Source: a virus
Virus record (IMG/VR): IMGVR_UViG_3300031989_000019
Coordinates: 1-23,907 of that record
DNA: 23,907 bases
Reading direction: 5' to 3' (one strand)
Part shown: one piece after another, positions 1 to 7,086 of the stretch
Layout of the letters: each line of letters begins with the position of its first letter
Numbering within the stretch: the stretch's first letter is position 1
Position numbers and translations under genes: made by a program
Notes under the pieces: generated by a model
Databases searched by the model: none
Told to the model about the DNA's origin: nothing
Seen by the model: only the letters and a program-made list of their open reading frames with translations

Positions 1-1
1 A

Positions 2-142
2 ATGGTGGTCGGCAGCGGACTCGGAGCGAACCAATTAGTGGTCTTTGTAAACGCCATGAACGAGATGGGCAAGATATTTGAGAGCCCTGTAAAACTTGAG
101 AAAAAGCTCTACAAGTTTGAGCCGATGGCGTTAGCTGCTTAA
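2..142 (+). CDS. C-terminal end of an unrecognised protein (probably truncated by the window edge)
   Basis: The frame is open from the first complete codon and ends at TAA 140-142, giving 46 residues. The first codon happens to be ATG at position 2, but the lack of any visible upstream sequence means this may simply be an internal methionine of a longer protein. The visible part has a short hydrophobic stretch (NQLVVFVNAM) followed by a lysine-rich tail (KLEKKLYKF). The next gene starts about 15 bases downstream on the same strand, so the two are probably cotranscribed. I do not recognise a family. Confidence 0.4.
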   Translation: MVVGSGLGANQLVVFVNAMNEMGKIFESPVKLEKKLYKFEPMALAA

Positions 143-157
143 CATTTGGAAATAATT

Positions 158-739
158 ATGCCCTTTGATCTTTCAGTCGAGAGCGATCTGAAATCGCTGC
201 GCCGTGGCCTGAGTGCGCTGGAGAAGCAGGCCGTGCCGCAAGCGACCGTGCGAACCCTGAACCGAGTGGCGGAAAGCGCGAAGGTTTCAAGCGCCCGGCA
301 CATTGCCCCACAAATGGGCGGCAGGCAGGCTGCGGTAAAAAGACGTATCGAGACCCGCCCATCTACCTTCCGGCGTTTATGGGCGGCGCTGGTAGCAAGT
401 GAGCGGCCATTGCATTTGATCGAGTTCGTAGTCGGCTCCAAGAAGCCTACCCAGCAGCCCGGTGGCAAGCGCGGATTGGTGAAGGCCAAAGCATGGGGAA
501 AGAACCGCACCTATCGCAGCGCCTTCATCGCGCCGCGCAAGAAAGGATCGAATGCCACGGAGGTCTATATGCGGAAATCTGGGAAGCGGTTGCCGCTGAA
601 GCTGTTGTTCGGACCCGGCATCATGCAGCTGTTTAAGCAACGGGAGAATGTCCAGACAATGGAACAGACGGTGAATGACCGTCTGCCCAAGGAGTTTATG
701 CAGAACCTCGCCTACTACATGGCGAAGATCAGGCGTTAG
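158..739 (+). CDS. Phage minor tail protein Z-like (tail completion protein, gpZ family)
   Basis: Predicted 193-residue basic protein. The N-terminal part (AVPQATVRTLNRVAESAKVS) matches the gpZ pattern of 'AVP..A...A.NRVA.SA', and the C-terminal DRLPKEF...L.YYM matches the lambda gpZ ending 'ERLPKEL...L....'. The length is like lambda gpZ (about 190 aa). In lambda, gpZ acts at the last step of tail completion so that tails can join heads productively. I chose ATG 158 over an in-frame TTG at 146 because TTTGGA lies 7 bases upstream of it. The gene sits before the terminase block, whereas lambda Z lies between FII and U; no second Z-like gene is seen there. Its stop overlaps the stop of the convergent gene by two to three bases. 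The family call is firm, the role is by homology. Confidence 0.8.
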   Translation: MPFDLSVESDLKSLRRGLSALEKQAVPQATVRTLNRVAESAKVSSARHIAPQMGGRQAAVKRRIETRPSTFRRLWAALVASERPLHLIEFVVGSKKPTQQPGGKRGLVKAKAWGKNRTYRSAFIAPRKKGSNATEVYMRKSGKRLPLKLLFGPGIMQLFKQRENVQTMEQTVNDRLPKEFMQNLAYYMAKIRR

Positions 740-1104
740 TATTCATGCGTGAGCATAATCGTCAGCACGCGGGTGGTGACGTCAGGGTTGGCCGGGTCTT
801 CTGATCCGGCGTCCATCGTGTTGTTGTAATAATCGATTTTGAAAAAGAACTCGTGGTTGTCGATCTCGATCTTGCCGAAGTCGTGCTCGCCATGCGGATC
901 ATTACGCCAGTCGAAGCTATCGAATTCAGCGACGGCTCTGAACAGCCGTGCCTTAATGTCCTCGGATAGTTCGTTCACGCCGCAGGTGGTCATGACCTTG
1001 CCGCCCCAGTAGGTCTGGCGGAAGCGATCATTCAGTTCGGCGATGCGCTTGGCATATTCGCGGGAGTCGATGGCTTTTTCGTTGGTGTTGGTGGCTGCTA
1101 TCAT
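736..1104 (-). CDS. DUF3768 family protein of unknown function
   Basis: A 122-residue acidic soluble protein on the opposite strand to all other genes. It carries the hallmark pattern of DUF3768: IAELNDRFRQTYWGGKVMTT near residues 21-40, NDPHGEHDFG near 68-77, KIDYYN near 88-93, GSEDPANPDVTTRVLTIMLT near 99-118 and a final HEY. No enzymatic function is known for the family, which is common on alphaproteobacterial plasmids and phages (from memory). On the coding strand AAGAAAGG lies about 10 bases before the ATG. It is convergent with the Z-like gene, and the two stop codons overlap (TTA 736-738 read on the - strand against TAG 737-739), leaving no space for a shared terminator. No signal peptide or membrane segment is seen. 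Confidence 0.82.
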   Translation of the reverse strand: MIAATNTNEKAIDSREYAKRIAELNDRFRQTYWGGKVMTTCGVNELSEDIKARLFRAVAEFDSFDWRNDPHGEHDFGKIEIDNHEFFFKIDYYNNTMDAGSEDPANPDVTTRVLTIMLTHEY

Positions 1105-1398
1105 GGTGTTTGGCCTTTCTTGTTGGGGTTAAACCTTCCATCGGATAACACCCTGCCACCTGCAATCAAGGCTGTTTTCTATTGTTTTACAGTTGGTTGA
1201 GCTGATGGGCGGCGGCGGGTCCTTCCAGCCGATGCTGCACGGGTACGCCGCGAGCGCGGGATTTGCCCAGCGCCAGCTTCAAAATGTCGATTTCGTTTCG
1301 TTTTTTTCAGCACATCCCACTGAGAAACAACGAGAACCCAAAATCAAAAAACGAAATGGGGTGCGAAATGCACTCTACAAAACCAAGGAGATAGGCCG
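1105..1398. promoter_or_regulatory. Divergent non-coding region with CGAAA repeats
   Basis: This 294-base stretch separates the - strand DUF3768 gene from the + strand ParB-led operon, so it should hold both promoters. A possible weak - strand promoter is TTGATT followed 16 bases later by TATCCG, but I could not find a convincing sigma70 promoter for the + strand. The right half has TTTCG at 1291-1295 and 1296-1300, an 11-base inverted pair TTTCGTTTTTT (1296-1306) / AAAAAACGAAA (1346-1356), and a direct repeat CGAAATG at 1352-1358 and 1364-1370. These could be operator sites. A 69-codon open frame here (TTG 1193 to 1402) has no family features and overlaps the well-supported ParB start. Confidence 0.4.
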
Positions 1399-1989
1399 AT
1401 GAAAGTAGAACTGATGCCGGTGGATCAGGTGATTCCCTATGCGCGGAACCCACGGATCAATACCCACGCGATTGAGAAGGTGGCGGCGTCCATCAAGGAG
1501 TTTGGATTCCGCCAGCCCATTGTCACCGATAAGGAGCTGGTGATTGTCGTTGGTCATGTGCGCTTTGAGGCAGCCAAGCGGCTGGGCTTGAAAAAGGTGC
1601 CGGTGCATATCGCCACCGAGCTAACGCCGGAGCAGATCAAGGCCTACCGCATCACCGATAACCGCGTGGGCGAAGAATCGGAATGGGACAAGGCGCTGCT
1701 TCAGCTGGAGATCGCCGAGCTGGATGATGCCACCTACGACACCGAGCTGCTCGGTTTCAATGCGGAGGAACTGAAAGAGATTCAGACGTCGCTTGATTCG
1801 ATGGAAGACGGCTTCGGCAAGGATGATGACGACGACATCGAGGAAGCAGACACCACCGCCCGGATCGCTGCCTACACATTCCCTATCCCACGCGAGCAAT
1901 ATCTCGAATGGATGGAAGCCATAAAGCAGCAGGTTGGCTTTGAGAAAAAAGAGATCATCGCAGAACTTAAACGCAGGCTTGGATTATGA
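1399..1989 (+). CDS. ParB/Srx-like N-terminal domain protein
   Basis: A 196-residue protein with a ParB-like nuclease-fold domain in its first ~90 residues: it opens with MPVDQVIPYARNPRIN, followed by IKEFGFRQPIV and the family signature GHVRFEAAKRLGLKKVPVHI (near residues 52-71), with the GxxR core used by ParB for nucleotide binding. It then has a helical region with a strongly acidic patch (GFGKDDDDDIEEAD, near 138-151) and a basic C-terminal helix. It lacks the DNA-binding HTH and dimerisation domains of chromosomal ParB. Phage proteins of this type are usually found next to terminase genes or fused to DNA methylases, suggesting a role in DNA modification or packaging rather than partition (inference). 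AAGGAG lies about 9 bases before the ATG. The stop overlaps the next start as ATGA, so translation is probably coupled. Confidence 0.82.
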   Translation: MKVELMPVDQVIPYARNPRINTHAIEKVAASIKEFGFRQPIVTDKELVIVVGHVRFEAAKRLGLKKVPVHIATELTPEQIKAYRITDNRVGEESEWDKALLQLEIAELDDATYDTELLGFNAEELKEIQTSLDSMEDGFGKDDDDDIEEADTTARIAAYTFPIPREQYLEWMEAIKQQVGFEKKEIIAELKRRLGL

Positions 1990-3500
1990 AACTCGTGAAT
2001 GTGAAAGACATTGCGCCCTCGACGTATAACCCGCGTGTGGCCGATCCGAAGCGACTGGACTTGATCGAGCTATCGCTGCGTAAACTGGGGTTTTTGTTGC
2101 CGCTCTATGCGACGCCAGATGGAGAAATCATCTCCGGCCACCAGCGTCATCATGTGGCGTGCCGTATGGGTGCCAGCCAAGTGCCTCTGGCTGTCACCCG
2201 CCCGATGGATCTGGCCGAGCGAAAAGGTGTGAACGTGGTGTTTAACCGCGCCACCAATGACCTCGGCCAGAGTGACACGGTGGAGAAGATCAATACGCAA
2301 CTAAACGCGGCGGATGTAGAGAAGCTGGCCGAAGCCGTGCCGGACAAAGCGGTGGATTCGCCGGAGTTCTTCCCGTGCCTGAATGCGAAGCTACACCCGA
2401 TTGCACCGTTCTTGAAAGCTAATCAGGGACGCTGGAAGAATTACGCGCTGAACCTCGCCAAGACGCTCAAGCGCCGTGGCATTGCCATGCCGATTGTGGC
2501 CACGCGGGACTACCGGGTGGTGAATGGCATTGGCCGCTTGCAGCATTATGCGGAGCTGGGCGAGGAACAAGTGCCGGTGGTGTTCGTGACAGACGCAGAA
2601 GGCAAGCTGGCGGAAGCCATGCTGAACTACCTCTCGATGGATTTTGATATTCATCGCCGTTACGAGGATCTGCTGCGCCATAATTCTTTCAGGCGCCTGC
2701 GTCAGGTGCGCGAGTCGCTGGGACGTGGCTTCATCTTCGCGGTGGCGGGTGATGCGACGGCCAAGAGCTTTGATGTCACCAAGCCGGAAAACCGCGAGCG
2801 CTGGATCGGCAAGTTTGGCCGCTGCGTGCTGGATTTTGGCGCAGGCCATTTGCATGAAACCCGCATCCTACGCAGCCTCGGCGTGATGGTGACGCCGTTC
2901 GAGCCGTACCGGGTGGCGGAGAGTAACGAGATCGACAAGGAAGCAAGCGTGGCGCTGGCGCGTGAGTTTCTGCACGCGATTGGCACAGAGAAGCTGCGCT
3001 ATTCTTCGATCTTTATTTCCAGCGTGCTGAACAGTGTTCCCTTCCGCGCAGACCGCGAGCATATCGTGTGCATCTGCGCGGCGCTGGCTCATGCCACCAC
3101 GCGGCTTTACGCGGTGGCATCGGCCAGCAACCACATCAACATCAAGCAGCTCAATGGCTATCATTCCCTGAATGAGCGGCAATCAAGCGGCGTGCTGTTT
3201 CAGCTGGATTACGAGGAAGGCATCACGCTTGGTGACATTGCCACCTCGCCGAAGGTGCAGAAGTATCATTCCCAGCGGGAGTTTTACGATCTGTTCAAGC
3301 TGTTCTTTGAAAAAGTCAGCGTGGATGATTGCAATCAGAATGTGCAGGCGATCTGCGCGAAGCCGCTGGAAATAAATATCAAAAGACTAAAAGCAGCTAT
3401 CGAGTTTGAGTTTGATTTACCCTATCCTGATGGCAGTCGCATGGGATTGGTAGAGGAAGCAAAACGCGCATTCTCAGCGCGGCTGGGGGTGAAACTATGA
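1986..3500 (+). CDS. Double ParB-like domain fused to a class I SAM-dependent methyltransferase-like domain
   Basis: A 504-residue protein with three recognisable parts. Residues 1-75 form a ParB-like domain with GHQRHHVACRMGASQVPLAV at 51-70. Residues ~150-205 look like a second, diverged ParB-like unit, with MPIVATRDYRVVNGIGRLQH at 168-187 and a QVPVVF strand. Residues ~275-460 look like a Rossmann methyltransferase: VLDFGAG at 281-287 as the SAM-binding glycine motif, an acidic residue after strand 2 (FEP near 305), and ISSVLNSVPFRADRE near 344-358 where motif IV/helix D would be. No NPPY/DPPY motif typical of N6-adenine or N4-cytosine methylases is seen, so the target is unknown. It is coupled by ATGA to the genes on both sides. 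The ParB call is strong; the methyltransferase call is moderate and rests on motif I and position. Confidence 0.7.
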   Translation: MKLVNVKDIAPSTYNPRVADPKRLDLIELSLRKLGFLLPLYATPDGEIISGHQRHHVACRMGASQVPLAVTRPMDLAERKGVNVVFNRATNDLGQSDTVEKINTQLNAADVEKLAEAVPDKAVDSPEFFPCLNAKLHPIAPFLKANQGRWKNYALNLAKTLKRRGIAMPIVATRDYRVVNGIGRLQHYAELGEEQVPVVFVTDAEGKLAEAMLNYLSMDFDIHRRYEDLLRHNSFRRLRQVRESLGRGFIFAVAGDATAKSFDVTKPENRERWIGKFGRCVLDFGAGHLHETRILRSLGVMVTPFEPYRVAESNEIDKEASVALAREFLHAIGTEKLRYSSIFISSVLNSVPFRADREHIVCICAALAHATTRLYAVASASNHINIKQLNGYHSLNERQSSGVLFQLDYEEGITLGDIATSPKVQKYHSQREFYDLFKLFFEKVSVDDCNQNVQAICAKPLEINIKRLKAAIEFEFDLPYPDGSRMGLVEEAKRAFSARLGVKL

Positions 3501-3919
3501 TTATACTCCTTGATCTGAACTACACGCTGGTGGCGAACAGTCACGAAAAGCACAAACCCTTTGCCTTGCAGATCCAAAAGGAAACCTATCGCAACTGGCT
3601 GGTGAGTCTGGTTGCGCCGTATCACACCATATTGATGACGGCGCGGCCTGAGAAACACAAACAGGCCACGCTCGATAGCCTGTATTTCAAGGTTGGATGG
3701 GTGCCGCAAGAAGCGCATTTTAACCGCTTCCACAAACCGCCACACGAGGCCAAGCGCATCATGCTGGAAACGCTGGTATTCCCGAAGCACGGGCGCGAAG
3801 CCACGCAGTATCTGGCAATCGAGAGCAACCCACGCACGCAAGGCATGTACGCCGATTACGGCATTCCTTCGATCAAAGTATTTGAGAACGAACAATGGAC
3901 AGAACTTCCGAAACCTTAA
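3497..3919 (+). CDS. HAD-superfamily-like hydrolase with altered catalytic motifs
   Basis: A 140-residue compact protein with the layout of a small HAD phosphatase. Motif I is LLDLNYTLV (D6, N8, T10), motif II is ILMTARP (T48), a lysine-rich stretch HKPPHEAKR (K80/K87) fits motif III, and AIESNPRTQGMYADYGI (E109, N111) sits where the acidic motif IV is expected. D6 would be the nucleophile. The second Asp of the usual DxD is Asn here and motif IV has ES in place of DD/ED, so ordinary phosphatase activity is uncertain; HAD enzymes with non-Asp at the +2 position (phosphonatases, dehalogenases) do exist. It starts in the ATGA overlap with the ParB-methyltransferase gene and its end overlaps the next gene by 25 bases, which ties it to this cassette. 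Substrate unknown. Confidence 0.65.
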   Translation: MIILLDLNYTLVANSHEKHKPFALQIQKETYRNWLVSLVAPYHTILMTARPEKHKQATLDSLYFKVGWVPQEAHFNRFHKPPHEAKRIMLETLVFPKHGREATQYLAIESNPRTQGMYADYGIPSIKVFENEQWTELPKP

Positions 3920-4572
3920 TTGACATTCCCAAGGAATGGTCGTTCGAGAATGCCAGTGTAGCCCAGAGTTTTAACCACCATGTCCGCGAGCAGCTGCCGT
4001 GGTATGATTTGGTGACGGGCGCAGTGGCGCATATCGCACGGCATTACATTCCGCAAGGTGGGCTGGTCTATGACATCGGCGCATCCACCGGCAATATCGG
4101 TAAGGCGCTGGCCGATACGCTCGCCCAGCGGCAGGCCAAGCTGGTGCCGATTGAACCGAGCGCGGAGATGTGCGCCGAGTATTCGGGACCGGCCAAGGAA
4201 AACCTCGTGCAGATGGACGCCTGCGCGTTTGACTATGAACCGTTTGATGTCGCGATCTGTTACCTCGTCATGATGTTTCTGCCGGTGGGTGCGCGTCGCG
4301 AGTTTATTGCCAAGCTCCGCGCCTGCCTGAAACCGGGCGGCGCGATTGTGATTGTCGATAAATGCGAAGCGGCCACCGGTTATCAGGCCACGGTGCTGTG
4401 GCGGTTGACGCTGGCGGGAAAAGTTGCCGCCGGTGTGGAGCCAAAGCAAATCATCGCCAAAGAATTATCACTCGGTGGCGTCCAGCGCCCACTTGATCCT
4501 GCCATACTCGGAGAAGATGCAGCAGAATGGTTTCGGTTTGGAGAGTTTGCGGGGTGGATTATCACGACATGA
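3895..4572 (+). CDS. CmoA-like class I SAM-dependent methyltransferase
   Basis: A 225-residue cytosolic protein. Residues 15-60 (W-S-F-E...VAQSF..HVREQLPWYDLV) match the N-terminal pattern of the CmoA/tRNA carboxy-SAM synthase branch ('F....VA..F..h...s.P.Y..i'). They are followed by VYDIGASTGNIGKALA at 58-73 (SAM motif I), VPIEPSAEM at 84-92 (motif II with E87), FDVAICYLVMMFLP at 117-130 and LKPGGAIVIVDK at 145-156. The family makes or uses modified SAM for tRNA wobble uridine modification in bacteria; whether the phage protein does the same, or is a general methyltransferase, cannot be read from sequence. It overlaps the HAD gene by 25 bases and precedes the small terminase by 12, so it closes the four-gene cassette. 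Confidence 0.75.
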   Translation: MDRTSETLIDIPKEWSFENASVAQSFNHHVREQLPWYDLVTGAVAHIARHYIPQGGLVYDIGASTGNIGKALADTLAQRQAKLVPIEPSAEMCAEYSGPAKENLVQMDACAFDYEPFDVAICYLVMMFLPVGARREFIAKLRACLKPGGAIVIVDKCEAATGYQATVLWRLTLAGKVAAGVEPKQIIAKELSLGGVQRPLDPAILGEDAAEWFRFGEFAGWIITT

Positions 4573-4584
4573 TAGGAATCCCTC

Positions 4585-5214
4585 ATGCAAATTCTTCACA
4601 AGGTCGCGGTGATTTCAAAGTTTTTGAACCTTACCGAACGCCGGGTGCAGCAGCTGGCGCGGGATGGCATCATCCCCAAAGCAGAGAAAGGCAAATACGA
4701 TCTGGTGCGCTCGGTGCAGCGCTATGTGCAGTATTTGCAGGATCGCGCCTATGGCAACGCCGATGCGCCGCGTGACACGCACCACGAACGCGCACGACTG
4801 ATCAAGGCGCAGGCCGATAAGACTGAACTCGAAGTGGCCGCGCTTCGTAATCAACTGATTTCGATTGAAACGATTGAACATGACTGGATGCAGCAAGTTT
4901 CTGCCTGCCGGATGCGGCTGCTTGCGATTCCCACCAAATGCGCCTTCCAGATCGCCGCCCTCAAGGAACCCGCCGAAATTGAGCGGTTCCTGAAGGCTGC
5001 GATTTATGAGGCACTCACGGAACTTGCCCATGATGACGCCCTACCAGAGCTTGAAGAAGAAAGTCCGGCAGGTGTGGATGCCGCCGCCGGAACTGACAGT
5101 GAGCCAGTGGGCGGACACGCACCGGAAACTAAGCCCGGAGGCAAGCGCCGAGCCCGGAAGGTGGAGGACGGATCGCGCCCCATACCAGCGCGGGATGATG
5201 GACGCAGTGAATGA
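4585..5214 (+). CDS. Terminase small subunit (Nu1-like, DNA recognition)
   Basis: A 209-residue protein whose first ~55 residues form a winged helix-turn-helix (VISKFLNLTERRVQQLARDG, then IIPKAEKGKYDLVRSVQRYV) like lambda Nu1, which binds the cos/pac region and recruits the large subunit. The middle (HERARLIKAQADKTELEVAA, residues ~69-88) is a helical, coiled-coil-like segment typical of the family. AGGAA lies 6 bases before ATG 4585. The last ~60 residues are low in complexity (A, E, G, R rich) and are encoded in another frame over the conserved start of the large terminase gene, an overlap of about 185 bases. This tail is either a dispensable extension or the result of loss of an earlier stop. 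Confidence 0.8.
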   Translation: MQILHKVAVISKFLNLTERRVQQLARDGIIPKAEKGKYDLVRSVQRYVQYLQDRAYGNADAPRDTHHERARLIKAQADKTELEVAALRNQLISIETIEHDWMQQVSACRMRLLAIPTKCAFQIAALKEPAEIERFLKAAIYEALTELAHDDALPELEEESPAGVDAAAGTDSEPVGGHAPETKPGGKRRARKVEDGSRPIPARDDGRSE

Positions 5215-6850
5215 AACCGGCGTGCGCGAAGTGGTGTTTATGACCTCCGCGCAGATCGGCAAGACGGAGATTCTGAATAACATTCTGGGGTATTTCGTTC
5301 ATCAAGACCCATCACCCATCCTGTTTATCCAGCCCACGCTGGAGATGGCAGAGGCATGGAGTAAAGACCGGCTCGCGCCGATGATCCGCGATACGGACGC
5401 ACTGACCGAACTGTTCAAAGACCCCAAAAGCCGCAACAGCGACAACACGCTGCTGCATAAGAAATTCGCCGGTGGGCATTTGACGATGGCGGGAGCCAAT
5501 AGCCCGTCATCGCTTGCCAGCCGCCCGATACGGATTGTGCTGCTCGATGAAGAAGACCGCTATCCCACCTCCGCCGGTGCCGAGGGTGATCCCGGCTCGC
5601 TGGCGCAGAAACGCACCACGACGTTCTGGAACCGGCTATTGGTATCGGCCAGCACGCCCACGATTGAGGGTGAAAGCAAAATAGAAGCTCGCTTTCAGCA
5701 AAGCGATCAGCGGCATTTCTTCGTACCATGCCCGGCATGCGGCACGTTTCAGGTGCTGCGCTGGGCGCAGGTGAAGTTTGATAAGAAGCAGCCCGGTGAC
5801 GCGCATTATGAATGCGAACACTGCAAGGCCACGCTGCAAGATAGTGACAAGCCGTGGATGCTCTCGCGTGGCAACTGGCGTGCGCAGGCTGAGTTTAGTG
5901 GTGTGGTGGGGTTTCATATCTCGGAGCTTTACAGCCCGTGGGTGCGCTGGGGCGAGATGGTGGAAAACTTCCTGAAGGCCAAGCGCCTGCCGGAAACACT
6001 GAAAGTCTGGGTGAATACCTCGCTGGGTGAAACATGGAAGGAAGCCACCGAAGGCGTGGATCATTCCGGCCTGATCAGCCGCAAGGAAAACTGGGGACGG
6101 GTCGCACCTGTTGGCGTGGTGGTGATCACTGCCGGGGTGGATGTGCAGGACGACCGGCTGGAGGCGGAGATCGTCGGCTGGGGTATCGGGCAGGAAAGCT
6201 GGTCGCTGCAATACCATGTGCTGCATGGTGATCCGGCGCAGGCGACTGTCTGGCAGGAGCTTGACCGGGTGCTGGGGCAAAGCCTCCAGCGTAGCGACGG
6301 CGTGGTGCTGAATGTCGGGTGCAGCTGCATAGACACCGGCGGTCACTATACGCAGAAAGTCTATGAATATTGCAAAGCACGGGAGCATCATCGCGTGTTT
6401 GCGATCAAGGGCGCGTCACAAATTGGCAGGCCTTTGGTGAGCCGGTTCAGCCGCACCAACAAGCTGCGGGTGAAACTGTTCACGCTCGGCACCGATACCG
6501 CCAAGCAGATGATCTATGCGCGGCTGCGTATCCATCAGCCGGGTGCGGGATATTGCCATTTCCCGGCGGAGTATCCGGAGGAATATTTCCGGCAACTGAC
6601 GTCCGAACGGGTGCAGACACGATTCGTCAACGGCCACCCTGCGCGGCATTGGGTACTGGCCAAAGGGCATCGCAACGAGGCGTTGGATTGCCGAGTGTAT
6701 GCGCTGGCGGCGCTCTACATCCTGAACCCGAACCTTGATGCGCTGGTGCAGGAGATGGAGCGCGAGCATTTGAACCAAAAGAAGCCTGAACCGGCGCAGC
6801 CAGACAAAGGCGATAGCTGGATCGGGTTTGATGATTGGAACTTTAACTAA
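5030..6850 (+). CDS. Terminase large subunit, lambda gpA family
   Basis: ATP-driven packaging motor and nuclease, about 606 residues. Counting from ATG 5030: the family N-terminus (LTVSQWADTHRKLSPEASAE, residues ~22-41, then WRTDRAPYQRGMMDA), a deviant Walker A TSAQIGKT (72-79), Walker B IVLLDEEDRYP (169-179), a paired CxxC zinc-ribbon-like insert (CPAC 234-237, CEHC 262-265), and the nuclease acidic residues in AGVDVQDDRLEAEI (D371), CIDTGG (D435) and NEALDCRVYALAAL (D553). These fit the GpA (PF05876-type) family. The start is uncertain: an in-frame ATG at 5006 and another at 5033 exist; 5030 has GGA about 9 bases upstream and places the protein near the conserved start. It is followed after 11 bases by the joining protein. 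Confidence 0.95.
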   Translation: MMTPYQSLKKKVRQVWMPPPELTVSQWADTHRKLSPEASAEPGRWRTDRAPYQRGMMDAVNETGVREVVFMTSAQIGKTEILNNILGYFVHQDPSPILFIQPTLEMAEAWSKDRLAPMIRDTDALTELFKDPKSRNSDNTLLHKKFAGGHLTMAGANSPSSLASRPIRIVLLDEEDRYPTSAGAEGDPGSLAQKRTTTFWNRLLVSASTPTIEGESKIEARFQQSDQRHFFVPCPACGTFQVLRWAQVKFDKKQPGDAHYECEHCKATLQDSDKPWMLSRGNWRAQAEFSGVVGFHISELYSPWVRWGEMVENFLKAKRLPETLKVWVNTSLGETWKEATEGVDHSGLISRKENWGRVAPVGVVVITAGVDVQDDRLEAEIVGWGIGQESWSLQYHVLHGDPAQATVWQELDRVLGQSLQRSDGVVLNVGCSCIDTGGHYTQKVYEYCKAREHHRVFAIKGASQIGRPLVSRFSRTNKLRVKLFTLGTDTAKQMIYARLRIHQPGAGYCHFPAEYPEEYFRQLTSERVQTRFVNGHPARHWVLAKGHRNEALDCRVYALAALYILNPNLDALVQEMEREHLNQKKPEPAQPDKGDSWIGFDDWNFN

Positions 6851-6861
6851 AGGACATTCCC

Positions 6862-7086
6862 ATGGCGGTAACACTTACCCACGCTAAGGCTGCGCTTGAT
6901 GCGTGGCTGGCGGCAGATTTGGCTGTGGCAAAAGGCCAGAGCTATTCGATGAACGGGCGCAGCCTGTCGCTCGCCAACAGCCGCGAGATTCGCGAGCAAA
7001 TTCAATATTGGGAGCGGCGCGTGGCCGCTCTTGAGTCAGCCAGCCAGAACCAACAAGCAGCCTTAGCGGATTTCAGCGATGTTTAA
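6862..7086 (+). CDS. DUF6148 / gpW-like head-tail joining protein
   Basis: A 74-residue helical protein placed between large terminase and portal, exactly where lambda W lies. It has the DUF6148 pattern: A...L.AWLAAD.AVA.GQSYSMNGRSLS near residues 10-35, then a helix REIREQIQYWERRVAALE. In lambda gpW seats on the portal after packaging and forms part of the connector. AAGGA lies about 9 bases before the ATG. Its last 8 bases overlap the portal gene. The family match is clear; gpW-like function is inferred from size, fold class and position. Confidence 0.75.
   Translation: MAVTLTHAKAALDAWLAADLAVAKGQSYSMNGRSLSLANSREIREQIQYWERRVAALESASQNQQAALADFSDV

Noticed and set aside
1193-1402. 69-codon open frame starting at TTG between DUF3768 and the ParB gene
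   Set aside because: No family pattern, no good ribosome-binding site, and its end overlaps the well-supported ParB start; the composition looks non-coding.
1399-1989. Plasmid or chromosome partition ParB
   Set aside because: No ParA gene, no HTH or dimer domain after the N-terminal domain, and the context is phage packaging.
5636-6391. Long antisense open frame across the large terminase gene (and similar ones at 7259-8191, 17385-18263, 18576-19424, 19941-20873)
   Set aside because: These mirror strongly conserved + strand genes, are rich in His/Arg/Pro as expected for shadow frames, and show no domains.
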